Source: JAAZMU01 sp964547725 | GTDB taxonomy: Bacteria; Patescibacteriota; Minisyncoccia; Minisyncoccales; Minisyncoccaceae | Assembly (NCBI GenBank): GCA_964547725.1 | Contig: CAZJOO010000006.1 | Location: 1 to 21,021, forward strand | Reading direction: 5' to 3' | Length of the DNA: 21,021 nt | Shown: piece by piece, positions 13,515-20,421 of the stretch | Layout: each line of letters opens with the position of its first letter | How positions within the stretch are numbered: position 1 is the first letter of the stretch | The notes under the pieces: generated by a model | The model's database searches: none | What the model was told of the DNA's origin: nothing | The model's input: the letters and a program-made list of their open reading frames with translations, nothing else | Position numbers and translations under genes: made by a program

Positions 13515-15692
13515 TCAATTATCTTCTTCAGAGCTGCCATAGACTTCTCTTTGTCTTGAACCTTCTTGGGGTCCAACAATTCCCCGCTCTTCGAGAGAAT
13601 CGATAAGTCTTGCCGCTCTAGCATAACCTACCCCTAATTTTCTTTGAATATATGAAGTAGAAGCTTTTCTTGTTTGAAGAACAATTTGTTTAGCTTGATT
13701 ATATAGTGGGTCTTCGTTAGATAAAAACTCATCCATTTGTGCTTCTGGGGAACCACTCACTTCTTCAAGAACTGAGGCCAAAGAACCATCACTTTCTCTT
13801 TCAAGTTCTAAATATCCTTCTGGGTTATCGAATTCCTCTTTAACCTTTCGAGCTTCAATAAAGTCTACAACATCCTTTATTTCTGACTCTGAAACGAATG
13901 GCCCTTGGATACGTCTTAAACTTGCGGTATCTTTTGTCTTGAATAATAGGTCTCCTCTTCCAAGTAGTTTTTCTGCTCCAACAGAATCAAGCATTGTTCG
14001 AGAATCAATCTGTGAAGTAACTTTAAGTCCAATTCTACTTGAAATATTTGCTTTAATTAAACCAGTAATTACTTCTACTGATGGCCTTTGAGTAGCAAGG
14101 ATTAAATGAATACCAACCGCTCTCGCTTTTTGAGCCAACCTAACAACATATGATTCAATCTCTTTTCCACGAGCCATCATTAAATCAGCAAGTTCATCAA
14201 TAACCACAACGATATAAGGCATCTTTTCCATTCCTTCTTTCCAGCTCTTGTTGTAAGTTAAAATATCTCTATTTCCTGCAGCTTTCAAAACATCAAATCT
14301 TCGTTCCATTTCTCCCACAAGCCACTTCAAAGCAATAATTGTTTTGTCTGCGTCAGAAATTACTGGACATAATAAATGATTAATTGGGTCAAAAACTGGA
14401 AACTCTACTTTCTTTGGGTCAATCATCACAAACTTCATATCATCAGGACCATTCCTATAAATCAAACTTAGAATAATACAATTTAAACAAATAGACTTAC
14501 CAGAACCAGTTGTTCCAGCAACAAGCAAATGAGGCATGTCAGCTAAATCCGCATAAACAAGGTCTCCTCTTACGTCTTTTCCTAAAGCAAAAAGTAATGG
14601 AGAGTCTGAACTCTTAAACTCTTTTGCGCTAAGAAGTTCACGAAGTCCAACAGCAACTCTTTTTTTGTTTGGAATCTCTATTCCGACAAGAGCTCTTCCT
14701 GGAATCGGAGCTTCTATTCTGATTGATGGAGTGGCAAGGTCAAGAGCTAAATTAGTAGCTAGATTAGTAATCTTAGAAAGCTTCACTCCTTCAGCTGGCT
14801 TTAAGGTATATTGAGAAACAGTTGGACCAACATTAACCTCATCCATCTCTACTGGAATTCCAAAATTATGAAGAGTTCTTTTTATTTGCACAGAATTAGC
14901 TTTTATGTCTCCACTCTCAGGCTTCTCTACCTTGCTTGAAAGAATAGAAATTGGAGGGGCTTCGTAAGGAGCATAGGTTTTTCTTTTAACAACCTTAACC
15001 TCCTCTTCTTTCTTTGGTTCTTCTTCTTTCTTTTTATTAAACTTTAGAGTTAAAGGAATGTTGAAATTCTTTTTCTTTTCTTTAATTTTTATTTCTGGAA
15101 CATCTTTCTCTTCTTCATATTCTTCGCAGTTCTCTTTTCTTTCTTTAATCTTTTTGAATAAAGGATCTAAAAGAATGATTAAAGTAATAGCTGCTAAAAC
15201 AACAAGAATAGAAAAAGTAACCCAAAAACCAAAACCTTTCATAATTACCCAAGGAAGAGCATATCCTATCAATCCTCCTGGACCAACATAACCAAATTGA
15301 AAATCTTCCACGCCAATAGATTTTAGTTCTGCAATGCCAAAAATAGATGAAACTTCAAGAATAAAAGCGGTAGAAAGAATGATAATATATTTTTCTTTGT
15401 TAAGATAAGGATTGTTTTTCCATAAAAGCAATAAAGCTGCTAAAAGAAAAACAGCAGGAATGATATAAACAGAATATCCAAAAAGAAAAGCAAAAAAATC
15501 TTCTACATTGTTTCCTATTGAACCAGCAGAATTAGTAAATGCAAAAATAAAAACAGAAGTACCGATAAGGCACAATCCCGCATAAATATAATTCTTGTAT
15601 ATCTCTAAAAATCCTGGCTCTTTTTTCTCAATAACTTTAACTTTTTCTTCTTTAGCTTTAAGAGGTCTTCCTCTCTTTTTATGTCTTCCCAT
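13515..15692 (-). CDS. ftsK: DNA translocase FtsK/SpoIIIE family
   Basis: FtsK pumps DNA through the closing septum to finish chromosome segregation. The 725-residue protein has a basic start (MGRHKKRGRP), four hydrophobic segments in residues 34-180, a short charged linker (190-240), and the alpha/beta motor: Walker A GTTGSGKS (393-400), FVMIDPKKVEF, Walker B VVVIDELADLMM (495-506) and HLILATQRPSV. It ends with the DNA-reading winged-helix gamma domain (DPLYNQAKQIVL...IQRKLGVGYARAARLIDSLEERGIVGP). The linker is short compared with E. coli FtsK. The stop codon is TGA. It is the last gene of a run with the two anchored proteins upstream (six-base spacing). Confidence 0.96.
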   Translation of the reverse strand: MGRHKKRGRPLKAKEEKVKVIEKKEPGFLEIYKNYIYAGLCLIGTSVFIFAFTNSAGSIGNNVEDFFAFLFGYSVYIIPAVFLLAALLLLWKNNPYLNKEKYIIILSTAFILEVSSIFGIAELKSIGVEDFQFGYVGPGGLIGYALPWVIMKGFGFWVTFSILVVLAAITLIILLDPLFKKIKERKENCEEYEEEKDVPEIKIKEKKKNFNIPLTLKFNKKKEEEPKKEEEVKVVKRKTYAPYEAPPISILSSKVEKPESGDIKANSVQIKRTLHNFGIPVEMDEVNVGPTVSQYTLKPAEGVKLSKITNLATNLALDLATPSIRIEAPIPGRALVGIEIPNKKRVAVGLRELLSAKEFKSSDSPLLFALGKDVRGDLVYADLADMPHLLVAGTTGSGKSICLNCIILSLIYRNGPDDMKFVMIDPKKVEFPVFDPINHLLCPVISDADKTIIALKWLVGEMERRFDVLKAAGNRDILTYNKSWKEGMEKMPYIVVVIDELADLMMARGKEIESYVVRLAQKARAVGIHLILATQRPSVEVITGLIKANISSRIGLKVTSQIDSRTMLDSVGAEKLLGRGDLLFKTKDTASLRRIQGPFVSESEIKDVVDFIEARKVKEEFDNPEGYLELERESDGSLASVLEEVSGSPEAQMDEFLSNEDPLYNQAKQIVLQTRKASTSYIQRKLGVGYARAARLIDSLEERGIVGPQEGSRQREVYGSSEEDN

Positions 15693-15698
15693 GAATAT

Positions 15699-16136
15699 TT
15701 ATTGTTTTAACTCTTCTTCTATTTGTTTTTGAATAATACTATTAAATCCAGAAAAAGCTTTTTCTTTTATAAAAATAATAGGATAGTATCTAAAGTTTTT
15801 AGACATCCCCGAACTGAATCCATATTCTTTTTTATACGAATCTAGTTTATTTAAAAATTCAGAATCTGAAACTAAATATTTAGTATACGCATAATTTTCC
15901 TTTTCTAAAAAAGATACCAAGTCTTTATACAATTCATTCTTTTCATCTCCAAAAATAACAATGCTTTCTTCCTGAATAATCTCCTCAATCTCAGTAGGGG
16001 CTACCTCTCTTTGATCTATGATTTGAATTTCCCTAACAATGTCTTGGCTCGCATTACTTTTTTGATTAGAAAAGAAAAATAGAAAAACAGCTAAAATTAT
16101 TAAAAATAAAATTAAAACTGTTTTTTCTCTTTTCAT
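15699..16136 (-). CDS. Membrane-anchored protein with possible cysteine-less thioredoxin fold
   Basis: The 145-residue product has one N-terminal membrane helix (about 6-23), a linker, and a domain from about 58 on. That domain has beta strand SIVIFGDEKNELYKDLVSFL, helix, strand YAYTKYLV, then RYYPIIFIKEKAFSGFNSII. This order and the Tyr-Pro before a strand recall a thioredoxin/glutaredoxin fold (cis-proline loop), but the CxxC site is replaced by GDEKNE and there is no cysteine at all, so redox activity is not expected. The fold call is an inference without a search. It starts three bases after the stop of the Kazal/DUF333 gene and ends six bases before ftsK, so all three are probably one operon. 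Confidence 0.6.
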   Translation of the reverse strand: MKREKTVLILFLIILAVFLFFFSNQKSNASQDIVREIQIIDQREVAPTEIEEIIQEESIVIFGDEKNELYKDLVSFLEKENYAYTKYLVSDSEFLNKLDSYKKEYGFSSGMSKNFRYYPIIFIKEKAFSGFNSIIQKQIEEELKQ

Positions 16137-16138
16137 AA

Positions 16139-16642
16139 TTATCTTAAACAGTCTCCATTATAATAATCATTCAAGTCACAAACCGTTTCTCCGAAGGAAC
16201 AAGAGCTTTCTGCCATACTTACCTCTCCTCCAGTAATAGCGCAATATACTTGTTCTCTATTGTCATAACCAGTAATCTTTACTCCTCCCATTGGACACTC
16301 TCCTCTGAACAAAGCCCATTCTTCGCATTGTCTATTATCCTCAAATAAACATAACCCATAATTTCCATTCTCTTTTAAAATTTCCTCCCAATTACCACCC
16401 GCATTCACACAATATTCTGAAGCTGGATTAGCTATTTTTAATTGACAAGCCCCACTATGATCTATCTCAATCCCTGCTTTTTCAATAGAACAGAAGTCTT
16501 GATAGGTTATATTATCTACCCCACAAACAGGGATATTATCCGAGATACACTCCTCAATATTTGTACTATTAAAATAATAAATTAAATAAGCCAAACAAGC
16601 TATTACTAAAATTGTTAAAATATATATAATCTTTTTGTCCAT
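16139..16642 (-). CDS. Anchored cysteine-rich protein: Kazal-type inhibitor domain plus DUF333-like repeats
   Basis: The 167-residue protein has an N-terminal hydrophobic segment (5-24). VIAC at 13-16 could be a lipobox, but the residues after it are hydrophobic, so a membrane anchor is more likely. Residues 32-66 form a Kazal-type domain (CISDNIPVCGVDNITYQDFC...GAC) with four of the classical six cysteines. Residues 71-116 match the DUF333 pattern (ANPASEYC, AGGNWEE, C.FEDN..CEEWALFRGEC). Residues 131-165 repeat this in degenerate form (VYC..TGGE, C.FGE..C). Twelve cysteines outside the anchor imply disulfides outside the membrane. Kazal domains usually inhibit serine proteases; the target here is unknown. 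It heads the run leading to ftsK. Confidence 0.8.
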   Translation of the reverse strand: MDKKIIYILTILVIACLAYLIYYFNSTNIEECISDNIPVCGVDNITYQDFCSIEKAGIEIDHSGACQLKIANPASEYCVNAGGNWEEILKENGNYGLCLFEDNRQCEEWALFRGECPMGGVKITGYDNREQVYCAITGGEVSMAESSCSFGETVCDLNDYYNGDCLR

Positions 16643-16671
16643 TGTTATAAAATTTAATTGTTATTACTATA

Positions 16672-16704
16672 ATTATATTATATATATGGTAAAAAATCAA
16701 TCAA
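16672..16704 (-). promoter_or_regulatory. Sigma-70-type promoter region of the Kazal/DUF333-ftsK gene cluster
   Basis: Two overlapping choices exist on the minus strand: TTGATT (16695-16700) with 17 bases to TATAAT (16672-16677), or TTGATT (16699-16704) with 16 bases to TATAAT (16677-16682). The upstream box runs into the T-tract of the tRNA terminator. The leader would be about 25-30 nt with no Shine-Dalgarno sequence. Confidence 0.55.
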
Positions 16705-16727
16705 AAAAACTACTCTAATTAAAGTAG
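16703..16727 (-). terminator. Terminator behind tRNA-Gln (end of the prfB-ftsE-ftsX-tRNA unit)
   Basis: On the minus strand, CTACT and AGTAG pair (16723-16727 and 16710-16714), with additional A/T pairing within the loop, and seven T follow (complement of 16703-16709). Confidence 0.75.
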
Positions 16728-16737
16728 CTTTAATCGG

Positions 16738-16808
16738 CTCGGGAGCAGGGACTCGAACCCCAATTACCAGGGCCAGAACCTGGCGTCCTACCATTAGACG
16801 ACCCCCGA
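16738..16808 (-). tRNA. tRNA-Gln, anticodon CUG
   Basis: A complete 71-base cloverleaf can be folded. The acceptor is TCGGGGG with CTCCCGA (one G-T pair), and the D-arm is GTC/GAC with AATGGTAG in the loop. The anticodon stem CCAGG/CCTGG has loop TTCTGGC, giving anticodon CTG (codon CAG), and the T-arm is TGGGG/CCCTG with loop TTCGAGT. Discriminator base is G. The next three bases are CCG, so the CCA end is not encoded. It begins five bases after the ftsX stop codon with no room for its own promoter unless inside ftsX, so it is probably processed from the ftsX mRNA. Confidence 0.93.
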
Positions 16809-16813
16809 ATAAA

Positions 16814-17713
16814 TTATTTCTTTAGATATTTTGCGATGGCAATATAAGAAGAAGTAACAGATAAAGTAATTGCAATAACAATCTCTCCTAAAGCAATAAT
16901 CCAAATATTGTTTAGAAAATATTCATAGGCATTAAATCCCATTAACATACTAGAAATAGAACCATTAGCAAAATATAGCACACCAAACAAAATAATAAAA
17001 GATAAGACAGCCGCAATTAGTCCACAGATAACTCCTTGAATAATATAAGGCCATCTAATAAAAGCATTAGAAGCACCAACTAATTTCATAATTTCCATTT
17101 CTTTTCTTTGAGAGAATATGGTAAGTCTTACTGTGTTGTAAGTTGTTAAAAAGGTTAAGAATGAAAAGAAAATAATTAAGGCAATTCCAAGCGCTCTCAC
17201 ATTATCACTTAAATTCTCAATTTTTTCAATAACTTCCTCTCTTCTAAAATCATCCATCTTGTAAATTAAATCTTCTGTATCTTCCTTTGAATCAATAAAA
17301 TCAGAAATAGCAGAATACTCTGAAGGTTTGTTAGCAGTTATTCTAATTGATGGCAAGAATGGATTTACTTCAATAATGTTTAAAGCCTCAATGTAAATAT
17401 CTCCTTCATGGTTTTGAACAAAAGACTCATAGGCTTGCTCTTTAGAAACAAAGATAACTGTTTTAACTTCTGGTAAGTTTTCAATCTCTTCCTTGTAAGC
17501 AGCTATCTCTTCCTTGGTAACTTCTTCTTTGAAGAACAAAGAAACATCTACCTGGTCTTCTACTTCTTCAATGGCATAATTAACTAATCCGTAAAACATA
17601 AAAAGTCCCATTGCCACAATAATAGCAATAAACATAATGAAAGCGTTTCCGAAACTTAAACTGCCTTGTCTCGTAAAATTGTCCCAACCATTTTTTAAAA
17701 TTTTTTTAAACAT
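16814..17713 (-). CDS. ftsX: Cell division protein FtsX
   Basis: FtsX is the membrane partner of FtsE and controls peptidoglycan hydrolases at the division site. The 299-residue protein has a short cytoplasmic start, helix 1 at 23-48, an external domain at about 50-170 (VDVSLFFKEEVTKEEI, VKTVIFVSKEQAYE, LPSIRITANKPSEYS), then three helices (172-195, 222-250, 270-293). The cytoplasmic loop RLTIFSQRKEMEIMKLVGASNAFIRWP is diagnostic. It follows ftsE by five bases. The tRNA-Gln gene starts five bases after its stop. Confidence 0.95.
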   Translation of the reverse strand: MFKKILKNGWDNFTRQGSLSFGNAFIMFIAIIVAMGLFMFYGLVNYAIEEVEDQVDVSLFFKEEVTKEEIAAYKEEIENLPEVKTVIFVSKEQAYESFVQNHEGDIYIEALNIIEVNPFLPSIRITANKPSEYSAISDFIDSKEDTEDLIYKMDDFRREEVIEKIENLSDNVRALGIALIIFFSFLTFLTTYNTVRLTIFSQRKEMEIMKLVGASNAFIRWPYIIQGVICGLIAAVLSFIILFGVLYFANGSISSMLMGFNAYEYFLNNIWIIALGEIVIAITLSVTSSYIAIAKYLKK

Positions 17714-17718
17714 TTTTT

Positions 17719-18414
17719 TTAAATTACGTATCTTCCCTGCTCCTCATCTCTTAATATCTTTCCATTTTCTAAGGAGATAACTCTTTTTTGAATATTATTA
17801 ACAATATCTTTATTATGTGTTGATAAAATAATTGTTGTTCCTGCTAGATTAATTTTTAAAAGCAACTTAATAATATCTCTTGTGTTGTATGGATCCAAAT
17901 TACCTGTTGGCTCATCAGCTAAAATTATATCAGGCTTTCTAATAATTGCTCTTCCAATAGCTACTCTTTGCTTTTCCCCTCCAGATAATTCATCTGGGAA
18001 AGAATCAGCCTTATCCTTTAAATTAACAACTTCTAAGGTTTTCAAAACCTCTTTTTTAATAACATCATCTTTGTAATTGTTAGCCTCTAAGGCAAAAGCA
18101 ATGTTTTCATAAACTGTCTTATATGGTAAAAGTTTAAAGTCTTGAAAAATAAAACCAAGTTTTTGCCTTAGCTTTCTAGTTTCTTTATCCGTTGCTTGCC
18201 CCATATCTAAGTTCCCAACTTTAACTACACCAAAAGTAGGCTTTTCCTCTCCAGAAATCAATTTCATGATTGTTGTTTTTCCAGAACCAGTTCTTCCACA
18301 CAAAACAACAAACTCATTATCTTTAATGATAATATTAGCATTATCCAAAACTCTCTTGACGGTTTTATGTAATTCTAAATTGTAATCTTTTGATACATTA
18401 GTGAAATTAATCAT
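17719..18414 (-). CDS. ftsE: Cell division ATP-binding protein FtsE
   Basis: FtsE is the ABC ATPase that powers FtsX. The 231-residue protein has Walker A CGRTGSGKTT (39-48), the Q-loop FIFQDFKLLP (88-97), signature LSGGEKQR (143-150), Walker B IILADEPTGNLDP (163-175) and the switch histidine (STH, 198-200). GRTGSGKT replaces the common GPSGAGKS. Length is normal. It lies between prfB and ftsX with five-base gaps, an order also known from Gram-positive bacteria. Confidence 0.95.
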   Translation of the reverse strand: MINFTNVSKDYNLELHKTVKRVLDNANIIIKDNEFVVLCGRTGSGKTTIMKLISGEEKPTFGVVKVGNLDMGQATDKETRKLRQKLGFIFQDFKLLPYKTVYENIAFALEANNYKDDVIKKEVLKTLEVVNLKDKADSFPDELSGGEKQRVAIGRAIIRKPDIILADEPTGNLDPYNTRDIIKLLLKINLAGTTIILSTHNKDIVNNIQKRVISLENGKILRDEEQGRYVI

Positions 18415-18419
18415 TGGTT

Positions 18420-19508
18420 TTAGTCTAAAATTCTTATTTCCTCTTCTATGAATTTATCCAAATCTCCATCAAGAACAGCATCTGTGTTCGAAGTTTCTAT
18501 TCTTGTTCTTAAATCTTTAACCATCCTATATGGTTGAAGAACGTATGACCTAATCTGATTTCCCCATCCTGCAGAAACTTTTTCTCCTTTTTCTTTGGCT
18601 AATTCTTCTCTTCTTTTTTGCTCTTCAAGCATAAATAACTTTGAAAGCAAAACGCTCATTGCTTTCTCTTTGTTCTTTCCTTGAGATCTTTCAACCTGAC
18701 AAGAAACGACTGTATTTGTTGGAATATGAGTAATTCTAACCGCCGAGTCTCTTTTATTAACATACTGCCCTCCTGGACCAGAAGCCCTATAACAATCAAC
18801 TCTCAAATCTTCTGGATTAATCTTAATCTCAGCAGTCTCTTTAATAACTGGCATTACATCAACAAGGGCAAAAGAAGTGTGTCTTAAGTTTTGTGCTGAA
18901 AATGGAGACAGCCTTACTAATCTATGAACTCCTCCCTCTCTTCTCAAATATCCATATGCATACTTACCAGAAACTTCTAAAGAAACCGATTTAATGCCTT
19001 CATTTCCTTCTCCTAAAAGCTCTTCTAACATAATAGCATTAAATCCTTTTTTTTCAAAATACCTCTGATACATGCGAAGAAGCATAAGGGTCCAGTCTTC
19101 TGCCTCTTTTCCTCCGGCTCCAGACATAATTGTAAAGATGGCATTATTCGCATCATACTTACTTGTAAAGTTTAACTCTACTTCTTTTTTTAATAATTCT
19201 TTTTTTAAATGAATAAATCTTTTTTCAAATTCTTCTTCTAGGTCTGGGCTTTCTTCTAGAATGATAAAGAAGTCTTTTAAATCATTAATTTCTTTTTTGA
19301 AAATTTCTAAAACTTCTACGTCTTCTTTCAATTCTTTTAATTCCTGAGAAACTGCTTTAGCATTTTCTTGATTATCCCAAAAACTCAAACTCTCTGTTTG
19401 TTTTTGTAAAATTTCTTTTTTTTTCTTTAATTCTTCTAAGTTTAGTTTCTTTTCTAAAAAAGCAATCCTACCCTCTACTTCTTCTAATTCTTTATGCGAT
19501 ATTTCCAT
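18420..19508 (-). CDS. prfB: Peptide chain release factor 2
   Basis: RF2 ends translation at UGA and UAA. The 362-residue protein has the codon-reading tripeptide SPF (201-203) and the catalytic GGQ (246-248, in ASGPGGQYVN), with family length and the C-terminal IEEEI. The frame is unbroken from the ATG: the well-known programmed +1 frameshift near codon 25 (CTT TGA) is absent, so RF2 autocontrol by frameshifting does not occur. The promoter ends six bases upstream of the ATG, predicting a leaderless mRNA. Its presence shows UGA is a stop codon in this organism. It is first in the operon with ftsE-ftsX-tRNA. Confidence 0.96.
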   Translation of the reverse strand: MEISHKELEEVEGRIAFLEKKLNLEELKKKKEILQKQTESLSFWDNQENAKAVSQELKELKEDVEVLEIFKKEINDLKDFFIILEESPDLEEEFEKRFIHLKKELLKKEVELNFTSKYDANNAIFTIMSGAGGKEAEDWTLMLLRMYQRYFEKKGFNAIMLEELLGEGNEGIKSVSLEVSGKYAYGYLRREGGVHRLVRLSPFSAQNLRHTSFALVDVMPVIKETAEIKINPEDLRVDCYRASGPGGQYVNKRDSAVRITHIPTNTVVSCQVERSQGKNKEKAMSVLLSKLFMLEEQKRREELAKEKGEKVSAGWGNQIRSYVLQPYRMVKDLRTRIETSNTDAVLDGDLDKFIEEEIRILD

Positions 19509-19514
19509 AAGGTT

Positions 19515-19543
19515 ATTCTAGCAACTTTTTTTCTATTATTCAA
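19515..19543 (-). promoter_or_regulatory. Sigma-70-type promoter of prfB-ftsE-ftsX
   Basis: On the minus strand, TTGAAT (19538-19543), 17 bases, TAGAAT (19515-19520) with an extended TG. The -10 box ends six bases before the prfB ATG, so transcription should start at the A of ATG. The -35 box includes the TGA stop of the upstream pilin gene. Confidence 0.7.
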
Positions 19544-20421
19544 TCATTATACAAAGCTAAAGAATTAATTCTTTCGTTGTATTCTTCTTTTGCGATACTT
19601 CCATTAGCAAGTAAAGAGTCTAATCCTGCGACGTACTGTTGTTTGATTTGAGAAGTTGATAAAGCTGCATCATATATACGTACATCGTCGATTGAACCTT
19701 TAAAATATGAAGAAGTAAAACTTCTTCCAACAGATACATTATAAGATGTCCACCCGATGTCATAATTCCAAAAAGTCTCAGATTTTTTTCCTCCATCGGT
19801 ATAAGCTATTATATAGGGTTTTGTAAAAATAAATGAATAAAATTTCCATTTTTTATCCTGAAAAGTAGTTTCAAATGTGGCAAAGTTTTCCGAGTTGGAT
19901 AAACCATTCCTAACTCTTCCAACGAGCCTACCGTCATTCCAATCAAAAATTTGCAAACCTCCATGCTCTATCCAAAAATCCATATCTATACCAACTATTC
20001 CCCCGTTGCTGCCCGTGCTACCATTCCTTTCTACCCATAATGTTATTGTAAAGGACTGTATTAATGGACTTATACTACCGTAATTGATATAATCATCTAC
20101 CCCATCAAACAAATAACAAGTGCCATAAACACAGTTTTCTTTTGTTTGTATTTGAGGAAGACCATTTGCACCATAAAGAGTTCCATCGTTATTACCCCAA
20201 GAATCTTCTGTTTTTCCAGAAACTGCTGGAGAATTAAAAGTCCACTCAGAGACTAAGTCTCCCAATAATTCATTTTGAACAGTGTTTGAGAAAGATTGAG
20301 CTTTTGCAAAATTAGCTTTGTCAATCGAAGAACTTACAGAGACAATAATTACTCCGGCAAGTATTCCAATAATCACAATAACAACAAGTAGCTCAATTAA
20401 TGTAAATGATTTATTTTTCAT
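19540..20421 (-). CDS. Type IV pilin-like protein with LamG/concanavalin-type domain and SHOCT-like tail
   Basis: The 293-residue protein opens with MKNKSFTLIELLVVIVIIGILAG, a class III signal with Ser at -1 and Glu at +5, processed by prepilin peptidase and then membrane- or pilus-embedded. After about residue 60 (SEWTFN) comes a LamG-like domain: NCVYGTCYLFDGVDDYINYG, FTITLWVER, KWKFYSFIF, YTDGGKK, VSVGRSF, FKGSIDDVRIYDAALS. The C-terminus has the shared tail AGLDSLLANGSIAKEEYN. It starts 11 bases inside the end of the preceding pilin gene and stops with TGA within the prfB promoter. Likely role: minor pilin or surface adhesin; ligand unknown. Confidence 0.88.
   Translation of the reverse strand: MKNKSFTLIELLVVIVIIGILAGVIIVSVSSSIDKANFAKAQSFSNTVQNELLGDLVSEWTFNSPAVSGKTEDSWGNNDGTLYGANGLPQIQTKENCVYGTCYLFDGVDDYINYGSISPLIQSFTITLWVERNGSTGSNGGIVGIDMDFWIEHGGLQIFDWNDGRLVGRVRNGLSNSENFATFETTFQDKKWKFYSFIFTKPYIIAYTDGGKKSETFWNYDIGWTSYNVSVGRSFTSSYFKGSIDDVRIYDAALSTSQIKQQYVAGLDSLLANGSIAKEEYNERINSLALYND
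20106..20156. repeat. Direct repeat copy 1 (second copy at 20971-21021)
   Basis: This 51-base stretch matches 20971-21021 with only three differences. It encodes the block around ENCVYGTCYLFDG in both tandem pilin/LamG genes, which are far less alike elsewhere at the DNA level. The repeat may extend beyond the window edge. Confidence 0.85.
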
